Source: Bacteroidota bacterium
GTDB taxonomy: Bacteria > Bacteroidota > Bacteroidia > Bacteroidales > Prolixibacteraceae
Direction of reading: 5' to 3'
Assembly (NCBI GenBank): GCA_023488865.1
Contig: JAMDDG010000334.1
Span: 1 to 5,503 of the forward strand
Length of the DNA stretch: 5,503 bases
A program made the position numbers and the translations under genes. Below, one piece after another: positions 1 through 5,187 of this stretch (its first letter is position 1; every line of letters starts with the position of its first letter). The notes beneath the pieces were generated by a model. The model did not search any database. It saw only the letters and a list, made by a program, of their open reading frames with translations, and was not told where the DNA came from.

Positions 1-481
1 TGACCTCTTTAACCTGGGGAGTCCGGATGGTGTGCGTCGGAAAAGTCTTGAAGGTATTGTTGACCGGCAGAATACTCTGAACATAGACTTTTGTTTTAGG
101 CGATTGGGTGCGAATAATAGAAACAATTTTGCAGATATTGGCATAGACCGTATCCGGGGCAATGTTCTTAGACAAGTCATTGATCCCGATCAGCAGGAAC
201 ACTTTGGCAGGCTTTACCCTGGTAACCTGGTACAACCGGAAAAGCACCCCTTCGGTGGTATCGCCGCTGATGCCCCTGTTTTTTACATGTGAATCCTTCA
301 GTAATTCACTCCATTCTGAAAAATTGGTAATACTGTTCCCTAAAAAAATAACTTCGTTTTTTGTATCGGGAAGTATCTCGAACAGGGATTTGCGCTGGTC
401 GTAAAAGGTCCCGAATTTGGATGCCTGCCCTAAGGAACAGAGGGAAATTGACAGGAATAAAATTGAAATTGAGAGACGCAT
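1..481 (-). CDS. Secreted SGNH/GDSL-type esterase, partial (C-terminus beyond window)
   Basis: The reading frame starts with ATG at 481 and stays open to base 1, giving 160 codons without the C-terminus. Residues 1-20 form a signal peptide: MRLS, a hydrophobic run and SLGQA, a plausible signal peptidase I site. The mature part carries the SGNH blocks. Block I is FLGNSIT at 46-52, with Ser50 the expected nucleophile. Block II is NRGISGDTT at 68-76, and block III is GIND at 99-102, whose Asn helps form the oxyanion hole. Block V, with the catalytic Asp and His, would lie outside the window. Such exported Bacteroidota enzymes hydrolyse ester bonds and are often labelled sialate O-acetylesterase or GDSL lipase, usually for carbohydrate or acetyl esters; the substrate cannot be read here. 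The start is supported by the signal peptide. The leader is AT-rich with no Shine-Dalgarno sequence. The family call is firm; specificity is not. Confidence 0.88.
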   Translation of the reverse strand, partial: MRLSISILFLSISLCSLGQASKFGTFYDQRKSLFEILPDTKNEVIFLGNSITNFSEWSELLKDSHVKNRGISGDTTEGVLFRLYQVTRVKPAKVFLLIGINDLSKNIAPDTVYANICKIVSIIRTQSPKTKVYVQSILPVNNTFKTFPTHTIRTPQVKEV

Positions 482-511
482 GGTTGAGGAGTTTAAAGGG
501 TTTATAATGCT

Positions 512-542
512 TGAAGGGTTATCGGTCCCTGAAACCCCTTCA
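512..542. repeat. Imperfect hairpin between esterase and kinase genes
   Basis: TGAAGGGTT at 512-520 pairs with AACCCCTTCA at 533-542 with one bulged base and a 12-nt loop. It lies between the stop of the kinase-like gene (627) and the start of the esterase (481), both on the minus strand, so it could end the upstream transcript. No clear T-run follows on the minus strand, so a classical intrinsic terminator is doubtful. Confidence 0.35.
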
Positions 543-626
543 TCTTTTATACAGCATGTAAAATGAACGCTTTTTATTGCTAAATTCATCTGTTTACTTC
601 AGGACATACTCTGCACCAGGGGATGA

Positions 627-788
627 CTACTTTGTCAGTTCCCGTGCTTTAACTTTAACAATTTTCCCATTTCTCGAGATCACAAGTTCTGCGTCATCCT
701 TTTGTTTGGATGACAATAAACGACTGTATGCCAATTCAAGTCCCTTGAGAATTTTTGTACGCAAATCCTTTACATTTTCTTTTGTCAT
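627..788 (-). CDS. Embedded 53-aa ORF, possible partner of the zeta-like kinase
   Basis: Within the fused frame, ATG at 788 could start a separate 53-residue protein. It has a basic amphipathic helix-like N-terminal half (about residues 5-30, with LRTKILKGLELAY) and a short beta-type C-terminus, ELVISRNGKIVKVKA. The pattern is typical of small soluble ORFs next to zeta-like kinases in this phylum, possibly an antitoxin or accessory protein; that assignment is from memory and inference. There is no visible ribosome-binding site before it, and it is in frame with the truncated kinase, so it may be made only as the tail of the fusion. Confidence 0.4.
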   Translation of the reverse strand: MTKENVKDLRTKILKGLELAYSRLLSSKQKDDAELVISRNGKIVKVKARELTK

Positions 789-796
789 GGCTTTAC

Positions 797-821
797 GATT
801 TGATTGTAAATGATTTGATTG
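797..821. repeat. 15-bp-period direct repeat at the kinase/tail junction
   Basis: GATTTGATTG occurs at 797-806 and again at 812-821, separated by five bases, giving an in-frame five-residue repeat on the minus strand. It falls exactly where the conserved kinase sequence ends, so it may mark the rearrangement junction. Confidence 0.7.
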
Positions 822-1106
822 GGCCTCCCGAATTAATTTCACATAAGATTTCGTTGCTAAAGTCGTTTCAAATGCAAACTCAACATTATGGCTAATCAAA
901 TCCTTAATCCGGTTTAACATGATTCGACCGGCTTCTATCGCAACGTTTTCTGGTTGAAATGGCGATAATCCTTTTGCTATTTCATCAGCATTTACAAATT
1001 CCTTGCAATTAAGCATATCTGGTAATACCGAATAAGATGCAGTTGTCTTTCCTGCACCATTACACCCGGATATTACATAAAGATTCGCCATCTGCTATTT
1101 TTTATA

Positions 1107-1135
1107 TAAAGATAGATTTTATTTGAATAAATCAA
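1107..1135 (-). promoter_or_regulatory. Weak candidate Bacteroidota promoter for the kinase-like gene
   Basis: On the minus strand CTTG/TTG (ending at 1133) precedes TATCTTTA (1114-1107) by 18 bases. This approximates the Bacteroidota -33 TTTG / -7 TAnnTTTG pattern, with the last base of the -7 box not matching. The -7 box ends 15 bases before the ATG. The region is AT-rich, so a chance match is likely. Confidence 0.2.
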
Positions 1136-1260
1136 GCCAACGAGCCGTCATCCTGCATTGGCTTCACTCGTTTATATACCCCAGGCGCAGATTTCGTGCA
1201 ACAGGGCTTTCTGTTGGGTTTTGGTCTTTTGTTATGAGGCTCATCTTTTTCTTCTTTATC

Positions 1261-1347
1261 ACTTTTTGTCGTCACAAAAAGTAACCAAAAAAGACCTGAC
1301 AAAAAGAACTCACTCCGCCTTCGGCTTCGCTCAAACAGCTTTTTGTC
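1261..1347. repeat. Nested hairpin element built on CTTTTTGT/ACAAAAAG arms
   Basis: Two perfect 9-bp stems sit side by side. ACTTTTTGT (1261-1269) pairs with ACAAAAAGT (1274-1282) over a CGTC loop. GACAAAAAG (1298-1306) pairs with CTTTTTGTC (1339-1347) over a 32-nt loop that itself contains GCCTTCGGC. The four arms are variants of one motif, so alternative pairings are possible. The function is unknown; a terminator or an interspersed repeat would both fit. Confidence 0.6.
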
Positions 1348-1457
1348 TCAAAGGAATGTTGTGTCTTACGCTTCGCGCTCTTTTATTATTAATGCAAAAT
1401 ACTTATAATCAGCCTTCTTTTTGACTACTTGCCGCCCTGAGGCAATGCTTAATGCAT

Positions 1458-1594
1458 GGTTGCTAACGGCTGACGCTATGGCAAGTGCGGGAATAAATTG
1501 TTGCTCAACTGTCAGCCAGCACAAATGTATATAAAGAGTTCAAATGTTTCAACGAACACGCAAACCCGCATTTGCTATAGCGTTTGTTGTAACC
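1458..1594 (-). other. attC-like long imperfect stem-loop after the secreted-protein gene
   Basis: The inner arms ACGCTATGGCAAGTGCGGG (1473-1491) and CCCGCATTTGCTATAGCGT (1565-1583) pair over all 19 positions on the plus strand if two G-T wobbles are allowed; on the minus strand these would be A-C mismatches. An internal loop (GGCTG against TT) separates this from an outer helix, GGTTGCTAAC (1458-1467) with GTTGTAACC (1586-1594), which leaves T1464 extrahelical. The loop is 73 nt and the whole site 137 nt. This order (outer box, unpaired spacer, inner box, long loop) matches the architecture of integron attC sites, with AAC and GTT at the expected inner ends of the outer boxes. The boxes match RYYYAAC and GTTRRRY at about five of seven positions each. 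Alternatives are an interspersed palindromic repeat or a transcript-end structure. Confidence 0.5.
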
Positions 1595-1598
1595 AGTA

Positions 1599-2387
1599 CT
1601 ATTTTCTCGTCAAATAAAATCGTTCTTTGTCACTTGAGATGGAATAGTCAATAGTCCGTTTATCGTTAAAAGTCAATTGTAGATTCTTGTTAATATCTCT
1701 TGTGTACCATTTCCCAATGACTTTATCAGATTTCTCAACGACAACAGCTGTCGCCTCGTTTTTTAATGGATCGGAAGTTCTCTTCGTTTTGTACTCAATA
1801 TTATAATAGTAACAAAATGTCGAATCGGCATTTAACTCTAATCGTGAAAATTCTTTATTCAGCCTTGTCGATGATAATATGAGAGTATCTTGATCAAAAA
1901 CAGTTGCATCTGCCTGATTAAGTGTCAAATAATAGATATGTTTATTATTTGATGCGTTTTGGGACGTTAACAATGTAGTATTGTCCATTCGTAATTCTAA
2001 TTTCTTATTATCTAAGAATATAACGGTATACTTATCAGTCTTTTCGCTATTTGTTATTTTAAGTTCTGCTAACTGATTGTCAAATCTATTAAAAGACCAT
2101 TTAAAATTGTCTAAGGAAAAAAGCACAGTCCCTTTTTGCTCACTTTTTTTGCCGAAATTGGTTAAATAACCAGAGCCAACAATTAAAGTCTCATTATTTT
2201 TGAAACTCCATTTAGTAAAAGTACTATCAAGCATTTCTCTATTAAAAGTCAACGTCTCAAGAGAAGTGCCTGATTTTTTATTAATTAAGTACCAGTCACC
2301 ATACAAATCGTTTTTATTAATTCCTTGTCCAAAAATACTTACAATACTACCAATGAACAATAATAGGCAAAAGAGATTCTTTTTCAT
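1599..2387 (-). CDS. Secreted protein of unknown function with lipocalin-like GDW/GKW motifs
   Basis: The 262-residue protein starts at ATG 2387, directly followed by a signal peptide (MKKN, hydrophobic 5-19, cleavage probably near FGQ at 19-21). The early Cys7 is not a lipobox, so export by signal peptidase I is expected. Two similar segments are visible: LYGDWYLI at 28-35 followed by ETLTFNREM, and VIGKWYTRD at 223-231 followed by LQLTFNDKRT. The G-x-W start followed by beta strands recalls lipocalin-like beta-barrel proteins of Bacteroidota, but I cannot assign a family with certainty. The middle is rich in alternating hydrophobic and polar residues, Asn, Lys and Thr, consistent with beta structure. 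The gene is visibly more AT-rich than the TlpA and isomerase genes here, which suggests acquisition. Its leader has AAAAAGAAAC rather than a Shine-Dalgarno sequence. It is the only gene in the putative cassette. Confidence 0.85.
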   Translation of the reverse strand: MKKNLFCLLLFIGSIVSIFGQGINKNDLYGDWYLINKKSGTSLETLTFNREMLDSTFTKWSFKNNETLIVGSGYLTNFGKKSEQKGTVLFSLDNFKWSFNRFDNQLAELKITNSEKTDKYTVIFLDNKKLELRMDNTTLLTSQNASNNKHIYYLTLNQADATVFDQDTLILSSTRLNKEFSRLELNADSTFCYYYNIEYKTKRTSDPLKNEATAVVVEKSDKVIGKWYTRDINKNLQLTFNDKRTIDYSISSDKERFYLTRK

Positions 2388-2425
2388 GTTGTTTCTTTTT
2401 AATATGGTTGAGCGATATTGTCCGC

Positions 2426-2433
2426 CAAATGTA
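2426..2433 (-). promoter_or_regulatory. Candidate -7 box (TACATTTG) for the secreted-protein gene
   Basis: Read on the minus strand, 2433-2426 is TACATTTG, an exact match to the Bacteroidota TAnnTTTG -7 element, 38 bases before the ATG. No good TTTG is found at the usual spacing upstream; the nearest, inside ACCTTTGGG, is about 27 bases away. The box lies just inside the proposed cassette boundary at 2444, so the -33 region would be contributed by flanking DNA. Confidence 0.35.
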
Positions 2434-2766
2434 TTGGTTACAACTCATTTATATCCTTCCCAAAGGTTATGATAGCCACCAACACTTTCGGGCTAAAAAA
2501 ACCGTTGGGTCTATTACCTGTTAAAATCACCCTTACAACTTTTTGCTTTGCTAAATGGGAGCTTGAGCCCCGGGCGTTGCCCGAAATCCTTCTTAAACCG
2601 GCATTCCGGTCTATGCTACACTCAATAATTTGCGGAAAATGCTTTCAAAGTTTAGTTGTTCAGGTTGATTACGCTTCTAAATTAACAGATTATCCAATTG
2701 TAAGCAACAAAAGGGTGAAAGTTTTTTTCGCGGTAGTGGGGAAAAATTGTGCAAAGCCCCCCATGT

Positions 2767-2962
2767 TGCGGTTTGCAACCGCATTTTACCTATCCGTAAT
2801 TGGAAATCGCGGCACCCGATAGCCTGATTAGCCGTAGCCTTCAGGCTACGGACATGAGCACCATCCATCCTGCATGGGCTTCAGCCCAAAATGGTCGCAA
2901 ACGTTTTGGCTAAAGCCATTTCCGGGATAATCATTCAATCGACAACGCCATAAATGGCGTTG
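2767..2962. repeat. Cluster of five short perfect palindromes (REP-like)
   Basis: Five tight hairpins follow one another. TGCGGTT/AACCGCA is at 2767-2783. CCGTAGCCT/AGGCTACGG is at 2832-2851. TGGGCT/AGCCCA is at 2875-2888. TGGCT/AGCCA is at 2907-2918. CAACGCCAT/ATGGCGTTG is at 2943-2962. Loops are two or three bases in the formal pairing. The middle three share a GGCT-AGCC core with TTCA- or TAAA-type loops, so they look like diverged members of one family. The arrangement resembles REP/palindromic unit clusters, some of which are moved by IS200-like RAYT transposases; no such gene is in the window. Confidence 0.65.
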
Positions 2963-3012
2963 CTAATCAATTCTCTCCGGACCCTGTTTTTCCCAAAACC
3001 CCTGCTACCACT

Positions 3013-3201
3013 CGCCCCGCTGGATTTTTTGCCGTCCCGCTGGTCGGGAAACCCGTCATGTTAAAGATTTGGGCGTCCTGTTAAGTTTTTAGCCGTCCTG
3101 TTAAAGAAAATCGTCGTACTGTTAAGTTTTTTGGCGTCCTGTTAAGATTTTGACCGCCCTGTTGGTCCGGAAGCCGTCCTGTTAAGGAGGCCGCCCTCCT
3201 T
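3013..3201. repeat. Degenerate 20-21 bp tandem array, core CGTCCTGTTAAG
   Basis: Core motifs begin at 3013, 3033, 3054, 3074, 3094, 3115, 3135, 3155 and 3175, with a shortened tenth at 3192. The consensus is about CGTCCTGTTAAGnTTTTnGC; the first two units read CGCCCCGCTGG and CGTCCCGCTGG, and the seventh reads CGCCCTGTTGG. Spacing is 20 or 21 bases throughout, about two helical turns. The array ends in a hairpin, AAGGAGG/CCTCCTT (3184-3190 with 3195-3201), and then a run TTTAAAAAAAATTTTT. It has no open frame that is plausible as protein and no spacers, so it is not CRISPR. Confidence 0.75.
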
Positions 3202-3281
3202 TCGGGGGTTTCAGAGGGTTTAAAAAAAATTTTTATTCAAAATTCAGCAGCCAAAGCGGCACATTCGCAGCTCTTAAAAAA

Positions 3282-3329
3282 ATGTGAAAATGTGAAAATG
3301 TGAAAATGTGAAAATGTGGAAATGTGAAA
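3282..3329. repeat. Octamer tandem array ATGTGAAA x6
   Basis: Six consecutive 8-bp units start at 3282, 3290, 3298, 3306, 3314 and 3322; only the fifth differs (ATGTGGAA). A degenerate reverse-complement version follows at 3408-3476. Slipped-strand copy number change is expected for such an array. Confidence 0.9.
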
Positions 3330-3407
3330 ATTAAAAGGGAGTGGTACTTTCTGTCAGAATTATTATTTCAAGCCCATTGAACTACTTACCGGAGTCGCAC
3401 AAAAACC

Positions 3408-3476
3408 CATTTCCACATTTCCACATTATCACATCAACTCATTATCACATCAACACATCAGCTCATTTTCACATTT
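3408..3476. repeat. Degenerate reverse-complement octamer array (CACATTTC/CACATCAN type)
   Basis: Repeated CACATTTC, CACATTAT and CACATCAA-like units at about 7-11 base spacing fill this stretch. The segment 3408-3427 is the near-complement of 3313-3332 (two mismatches in 20). Together with the array at 3282 it could form a long imperfect hairpin. It stops 8 bases before the end of the DUF2721 gene, so it probably forms part of that transcript's 3' end. Confidence 0.75.
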
Positions 3477-3484
3477 CCCAATTT

Positions 3485-3883
3485 TCAAATTTTTTTCTCC
3501 ATGTTGTTCAAATGCAAATCCAGCGCTTTGACTGAGATCTGTATCTCGAGGATAGATAGTCCGAGGGAGATAATCAGCAAAACAAGGGCGGCCCCAAAAA
3601 CCCAGAATGCTTCGCTTTGATAGCCTGTATAGATCAAAAACATCGTTAACACGCACAAAAACAGGCTGCTTACGCCAAATATCTGCATGTTCTTCGTCAG
3701 ATAGAGCCGTCGGCGCAAATTGGCAATCTGGCCCAAAAGTACCTCATCTTTGTTAAGCTGAAATTTGGCGTGCAAATCCCTGATCAGCGCGGCATAACTC
3801 AAAAAACGATTGGTGTAGGCCAGCAAGATCAACGAGATGGCCGAGAATAGGAGGGCGGGGGTGGTTAAAGTGAATTCGTTCAT
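3485..3883 (-). CDS. DUF2721 family membrane protein
   Basis: The 132-residue protein starts at ATG 3883 and matches the usual length of DUF2721 proteins. Visible family hallmarks are LTTPALLFSAISLILLAYTN at the N-terminus (6-25), the LLGQIANLRRRL stretch (49-60), the MQIFGVSSLFLCV segment (66-78) and SILEIQIS near the end (110-117). Three membrane segments are predicted by eye: about 8-28, 67-88 and 92-114. The basic loop 55-64 is likely cytoplasmic. The function of the family is not established; it acts in the inner membrane. The gene stands alone: 169 bp separate it from the upstream TlpA-like gene and over 1 kb from the next gene downstream. Both flanks carry microsatellites facing their own reverse complements. 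No frameshift or missing segment is seen. Family assignment is strong; role unknown. Confidence 0.92.
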   Translation of the reverse strand: MNEFTLTTPALLFSAISLILLAYTNRFLSYAALIRDLHAKFQLNKDEVLLGQIANLRRRLYLTKNMQIFGVSSLFLCVLTMFLIYTGYQSEAFWVFGAALVLLIISLGLSILEIQISVKALDLHLNNMEKKI

Positions 3884-3901
3884 TGTTTAAGATATTAAAA
3901 A

Positions 3902-4042
3902 GACTGGGACGACTGGGACGAAGGGGACGAAGCTGGAAAAGTGAAAAGATCAAAAAAATTTAATCGGGTCAAATATTGACTTGTGCTCTCTCCTCGCCAT
4001 ACCCTCATCCCAGTCTTCCTAGTCGTCCCAGTCGTCCCAGTC
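3902..4042. repeat. 20-bp perfect inverted repeat made of a 9-bp microsatellite (GACTGGGAC)
   Basis: GACTGGGAC occurs twice in tandem at 3902-3919, followed by a diverged third unit, GAAGGGGAC. The same motif lies in reverse complement at 4022-4042, with a further CCCAGTC at 4009-4015. Bases 3902-3921 and 4023-4042 are exact complements across a 101-bp spacer. The structure fills the gap between the TlpA-like stop (4053) and the DUF2721 start (3883), so it would appear in RNA as a long hairpin at the end of one transcript or in the leader of the next. Confidence 0.85.
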
Positions 4043-4052
4043 AATCTTCCGG

Positions 4053-5145
4053 CTATTTCAGCAATTCAGCCATCCGCTCGCGCAACTTCTCGCCCCGCAG
4101 GTTCTTGCCGATAATTTTTCCTGTTTTGTCAAGCAGGATATTGGCCGGGATTGAGTTGATCCCATATAATTTCGCGGTAGCATTGTTCCAGCCTTTCAGA
4201 TCAGATACTTGTGACCAGGTAAGTTTATCTGAAGCAACTGCTTTCAGCCATTTGGCCTTGTCAGTGTCGTAGGATACTCCCATTACATGAAACCCTTTGG
4301 CGTTGAAGTCTTTCCAGACAGCCACCACATTGGGGTTCTCGGCCCGGCAGGGTCCGCACCACGATGCCCAAAAATCGATTAGGGTGTATTCATGTTTGGT
4401 ATAAACATCAGAAAGCTTTACCGGAGATCCGATCGAGTCGTTCATGGTAAAATCAGGGGCAATTTTTCCCACGGCAACAGACTGAAGCAAAGTAACCCTA
4501 TCGGCAAGCGCTTTGGAAGTCTTGCTTTTCAAAACTTCTGCAGAGAATTTTTGCAGGTATCCCTGAATTTCATCCGCTTCCATGCCGTATTGAATGCGCT
4601 GCAAAATAACGGGGGCAACAAAGGAGTTCGGGTTTCCGGTGACGAAATTTTTGAGAATGCCGGTTTGAACATTGTCCAAAGAGTCAATTCTTGTTTCCAA
4701 AAGCGTCAGCACAGCCTGATTGCCCTGTTTTTTTACCTCACGGTATTGGTCATAAAGCTCTTTCATTTTGGCATTTAATTCTGCGCTTTGGCTATCAAGC
4801 GCGTTCAGCTCATCTTGTCCTACAGAACCGGTGATCGTAATATTGCGCAAGTCATCCGCTTTTCCTTTTACTTCGATGACTTTATTCTCTAAAAAAACAG
4901 ATACCTGCTTCCGATCGCCCAGCACCACCGAATAGATGTCGGGAACTTCAACAGCGCCTTTCAGTTCAAACTTTCCACCTGCACTTTTGGCAGAATCAAT
5001 GGTTGCAACCTCCGAACCAACGTTGCTTCAGGTAAATGGTTCCGTCGGGTAACCCTTCGATATTTCCAACAAGGGTGAATTTGGGCGCCTGGCTACAGGC
5101 AACAATCAAGGTTGCAAGGAGAATAAAATAAAAGAGTTTTTTCAT
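4053..5145 (-). pseudogene. TlpA-like thioredoxin lipoprotein with DUF4369-like N-terminus, frameshifted
   Basis: The natural start is ATG 5145, followed by a lipoprotein signal: MKKLFYFILLATLIVAC, with lipobox I-V-A-C and Cys17. The first frame runs to TGA at 4998-4996. The frame ending at 4053 opens after a TGA at 5030-5028, so one indel lies between 5030 and 4996. Joined, the product would be about 364 residues. The N-terminal part (FTLVGNIEGLPDGTIYLK, then GGKFELKGAVEVPDIYSV) is typical of DUF4369 domains. A helical, charged linker follows (4810-4470). The C-terminal thioredoxin fold has FWASWCGPCRAENP, with the CGPC codons at 4358-4347, and a cis-Pro loop, INSIPANILLD, near 4150. Such lipoproteins reduce or exchange disulfides in the periplasm. 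All catalytic residues are intact, so the damage may be recent, or a sequencing error. A GTG at 4928 is an unlikely start because coding similarity extends upstream. Confidence 0.88.
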
Positions 5146-5187
5146 AATTATTATTTTTCGGTTTTGAAAATTTTAATTGTTTTAAAA

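Larger units (their letters stand above)
627..1091 (-). pseudogene. Truncated zeta-toxin-like P-loop kinase fused in frame to a small ORF
   Basis: The 154-codon frame starts at ATG 1091, fixed by an in-frame TAG two codons upstream. Residues 1-90 are a good zeta-toxin/AAA-type P-loop kinase N-terminus: Walker A GCNGAGKTT at 9-17, FVNADEIAKGLSPFQPE at 32-48, an AGRIML segment, and FAFETTLATKSY at 72-83. Relatives of roughly 190-200 residues continue with a hydrophobic strand, a GGH-IP region, an RRY segment and a DNS motif. All of these are missing. After residue 90 the sequence becomes a 5-residue duplication (QSNHL/QSNRK), then a 53-residue segment from Met102 ending ELVISRNGKIVKVKA. From memory of the family, that tail resembles small ORFs found next to such kinases, which suggests an internal deletion joined the two genes. 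Kinase activity is unlikely because most of the C-terminal half is absent. A functional short fusion remains possible, because the frame is still open. Confidence 0.75.
1092..1598. other. 507-bp gene-free gap with two structured elements
   Basis: No credible gene is visible. A plus-strand open stretch at 1158-1424 has a low-complexity, Cys/Phe/Leu-rich translation and crosses the hairpins described separately, so it was not called. The left part (about 1180-1350) resembles AT-rich intergenic repeat DNA often seen in Bacteroidota. The right part (1458-1594) is the long attC-like stem-loop downstream of the secreted-protein gene. Confidence 0.7.
1586..2444. repeat. 10-bp inverted repeats flanking the secreted-protein gene
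   Basis: GTTGTAACCA at 1586-1595 and its exact complement TGGTTACAAC at 2435-2444 enclose the gene, its leader and nothing else. The left copy is also the outer arm of the stem-loop at 1458-1594. The right copy, read on the minus strand as GTTGTAACCAATACATT, resembles the far end of that stem-loop, GTTAGCAACCATGCATT (1467-1451). So there is also an imperfect direct repeat around the unit. Confidence 0.7.
2388..3484. other. 1.1-kb gene-free, repeat-rich gap
   Basis: No gene can be supported. Open stretches on both strands (for example 2418-2822 plus and 2677-2868 minus) overlap palindromes and have no recognisable domain, signal or leader. About 2445-2760 shows only short palindromes such as GGGCGTTGCCC and CCGGCATTCCGG. 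From 2767 rightward the DNA is a succession of separately listed repeats: a palindrome cluster, a 20-21 bp tandem array, and an octamer array with its reverse complement. Confidence 0.65.

Noticed and set aside
32..404. Two overlapping plus-strand open stretches at the left edge
   Set aside because: They lie opposite the SGNH esterase, whose signal peptide and three conserved blocks establish the minus-strand frame.
1158..1424. Plus-strand open stretch of 88 codons
   Set aside because: It crosses two perfect hairpins, its translation is low-complexity with no domain or plausible leader, and the DNA looks like an intergenic repeat.
2418..2822. Plus-strand open stretch of 134 codons
   Set aside because: It overlaps the cassette boundary and promoter-like region at one end and palindromic repeats at the other; the translation shows no domain, signal peptide or repeat that would indicate a protein.
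3013..3201. Possible CRISPR array
   Set aside because: Units are 20-21 bp and directly adjacent with no unique spacers, and no cas gene is present.
3184..3236. Intrinsic terminator at the end of the tandem array
   Set aside because: The AAGGAGG/CCTCCTT hairpin is followed by G-rich sequence on the plus strand and by array units on the minus strand, and no gene ends nearby.
4392..4778. Plus-strand open stretch of 128 codons opposite the TlpA-like gene
   Set aside because: The minus strand carries clear thioredoxin motifs here, so this is an antisense shadow.
4053..4928. TlpA-like gene starting at GTG 4928
   Set aside because: Family-like sequence continues upstream to 5021 in the same frame and a lipoprotein signal with ATG is present at 5145 in another frame, so 4928 is an internal codon of a frameshifted gene.
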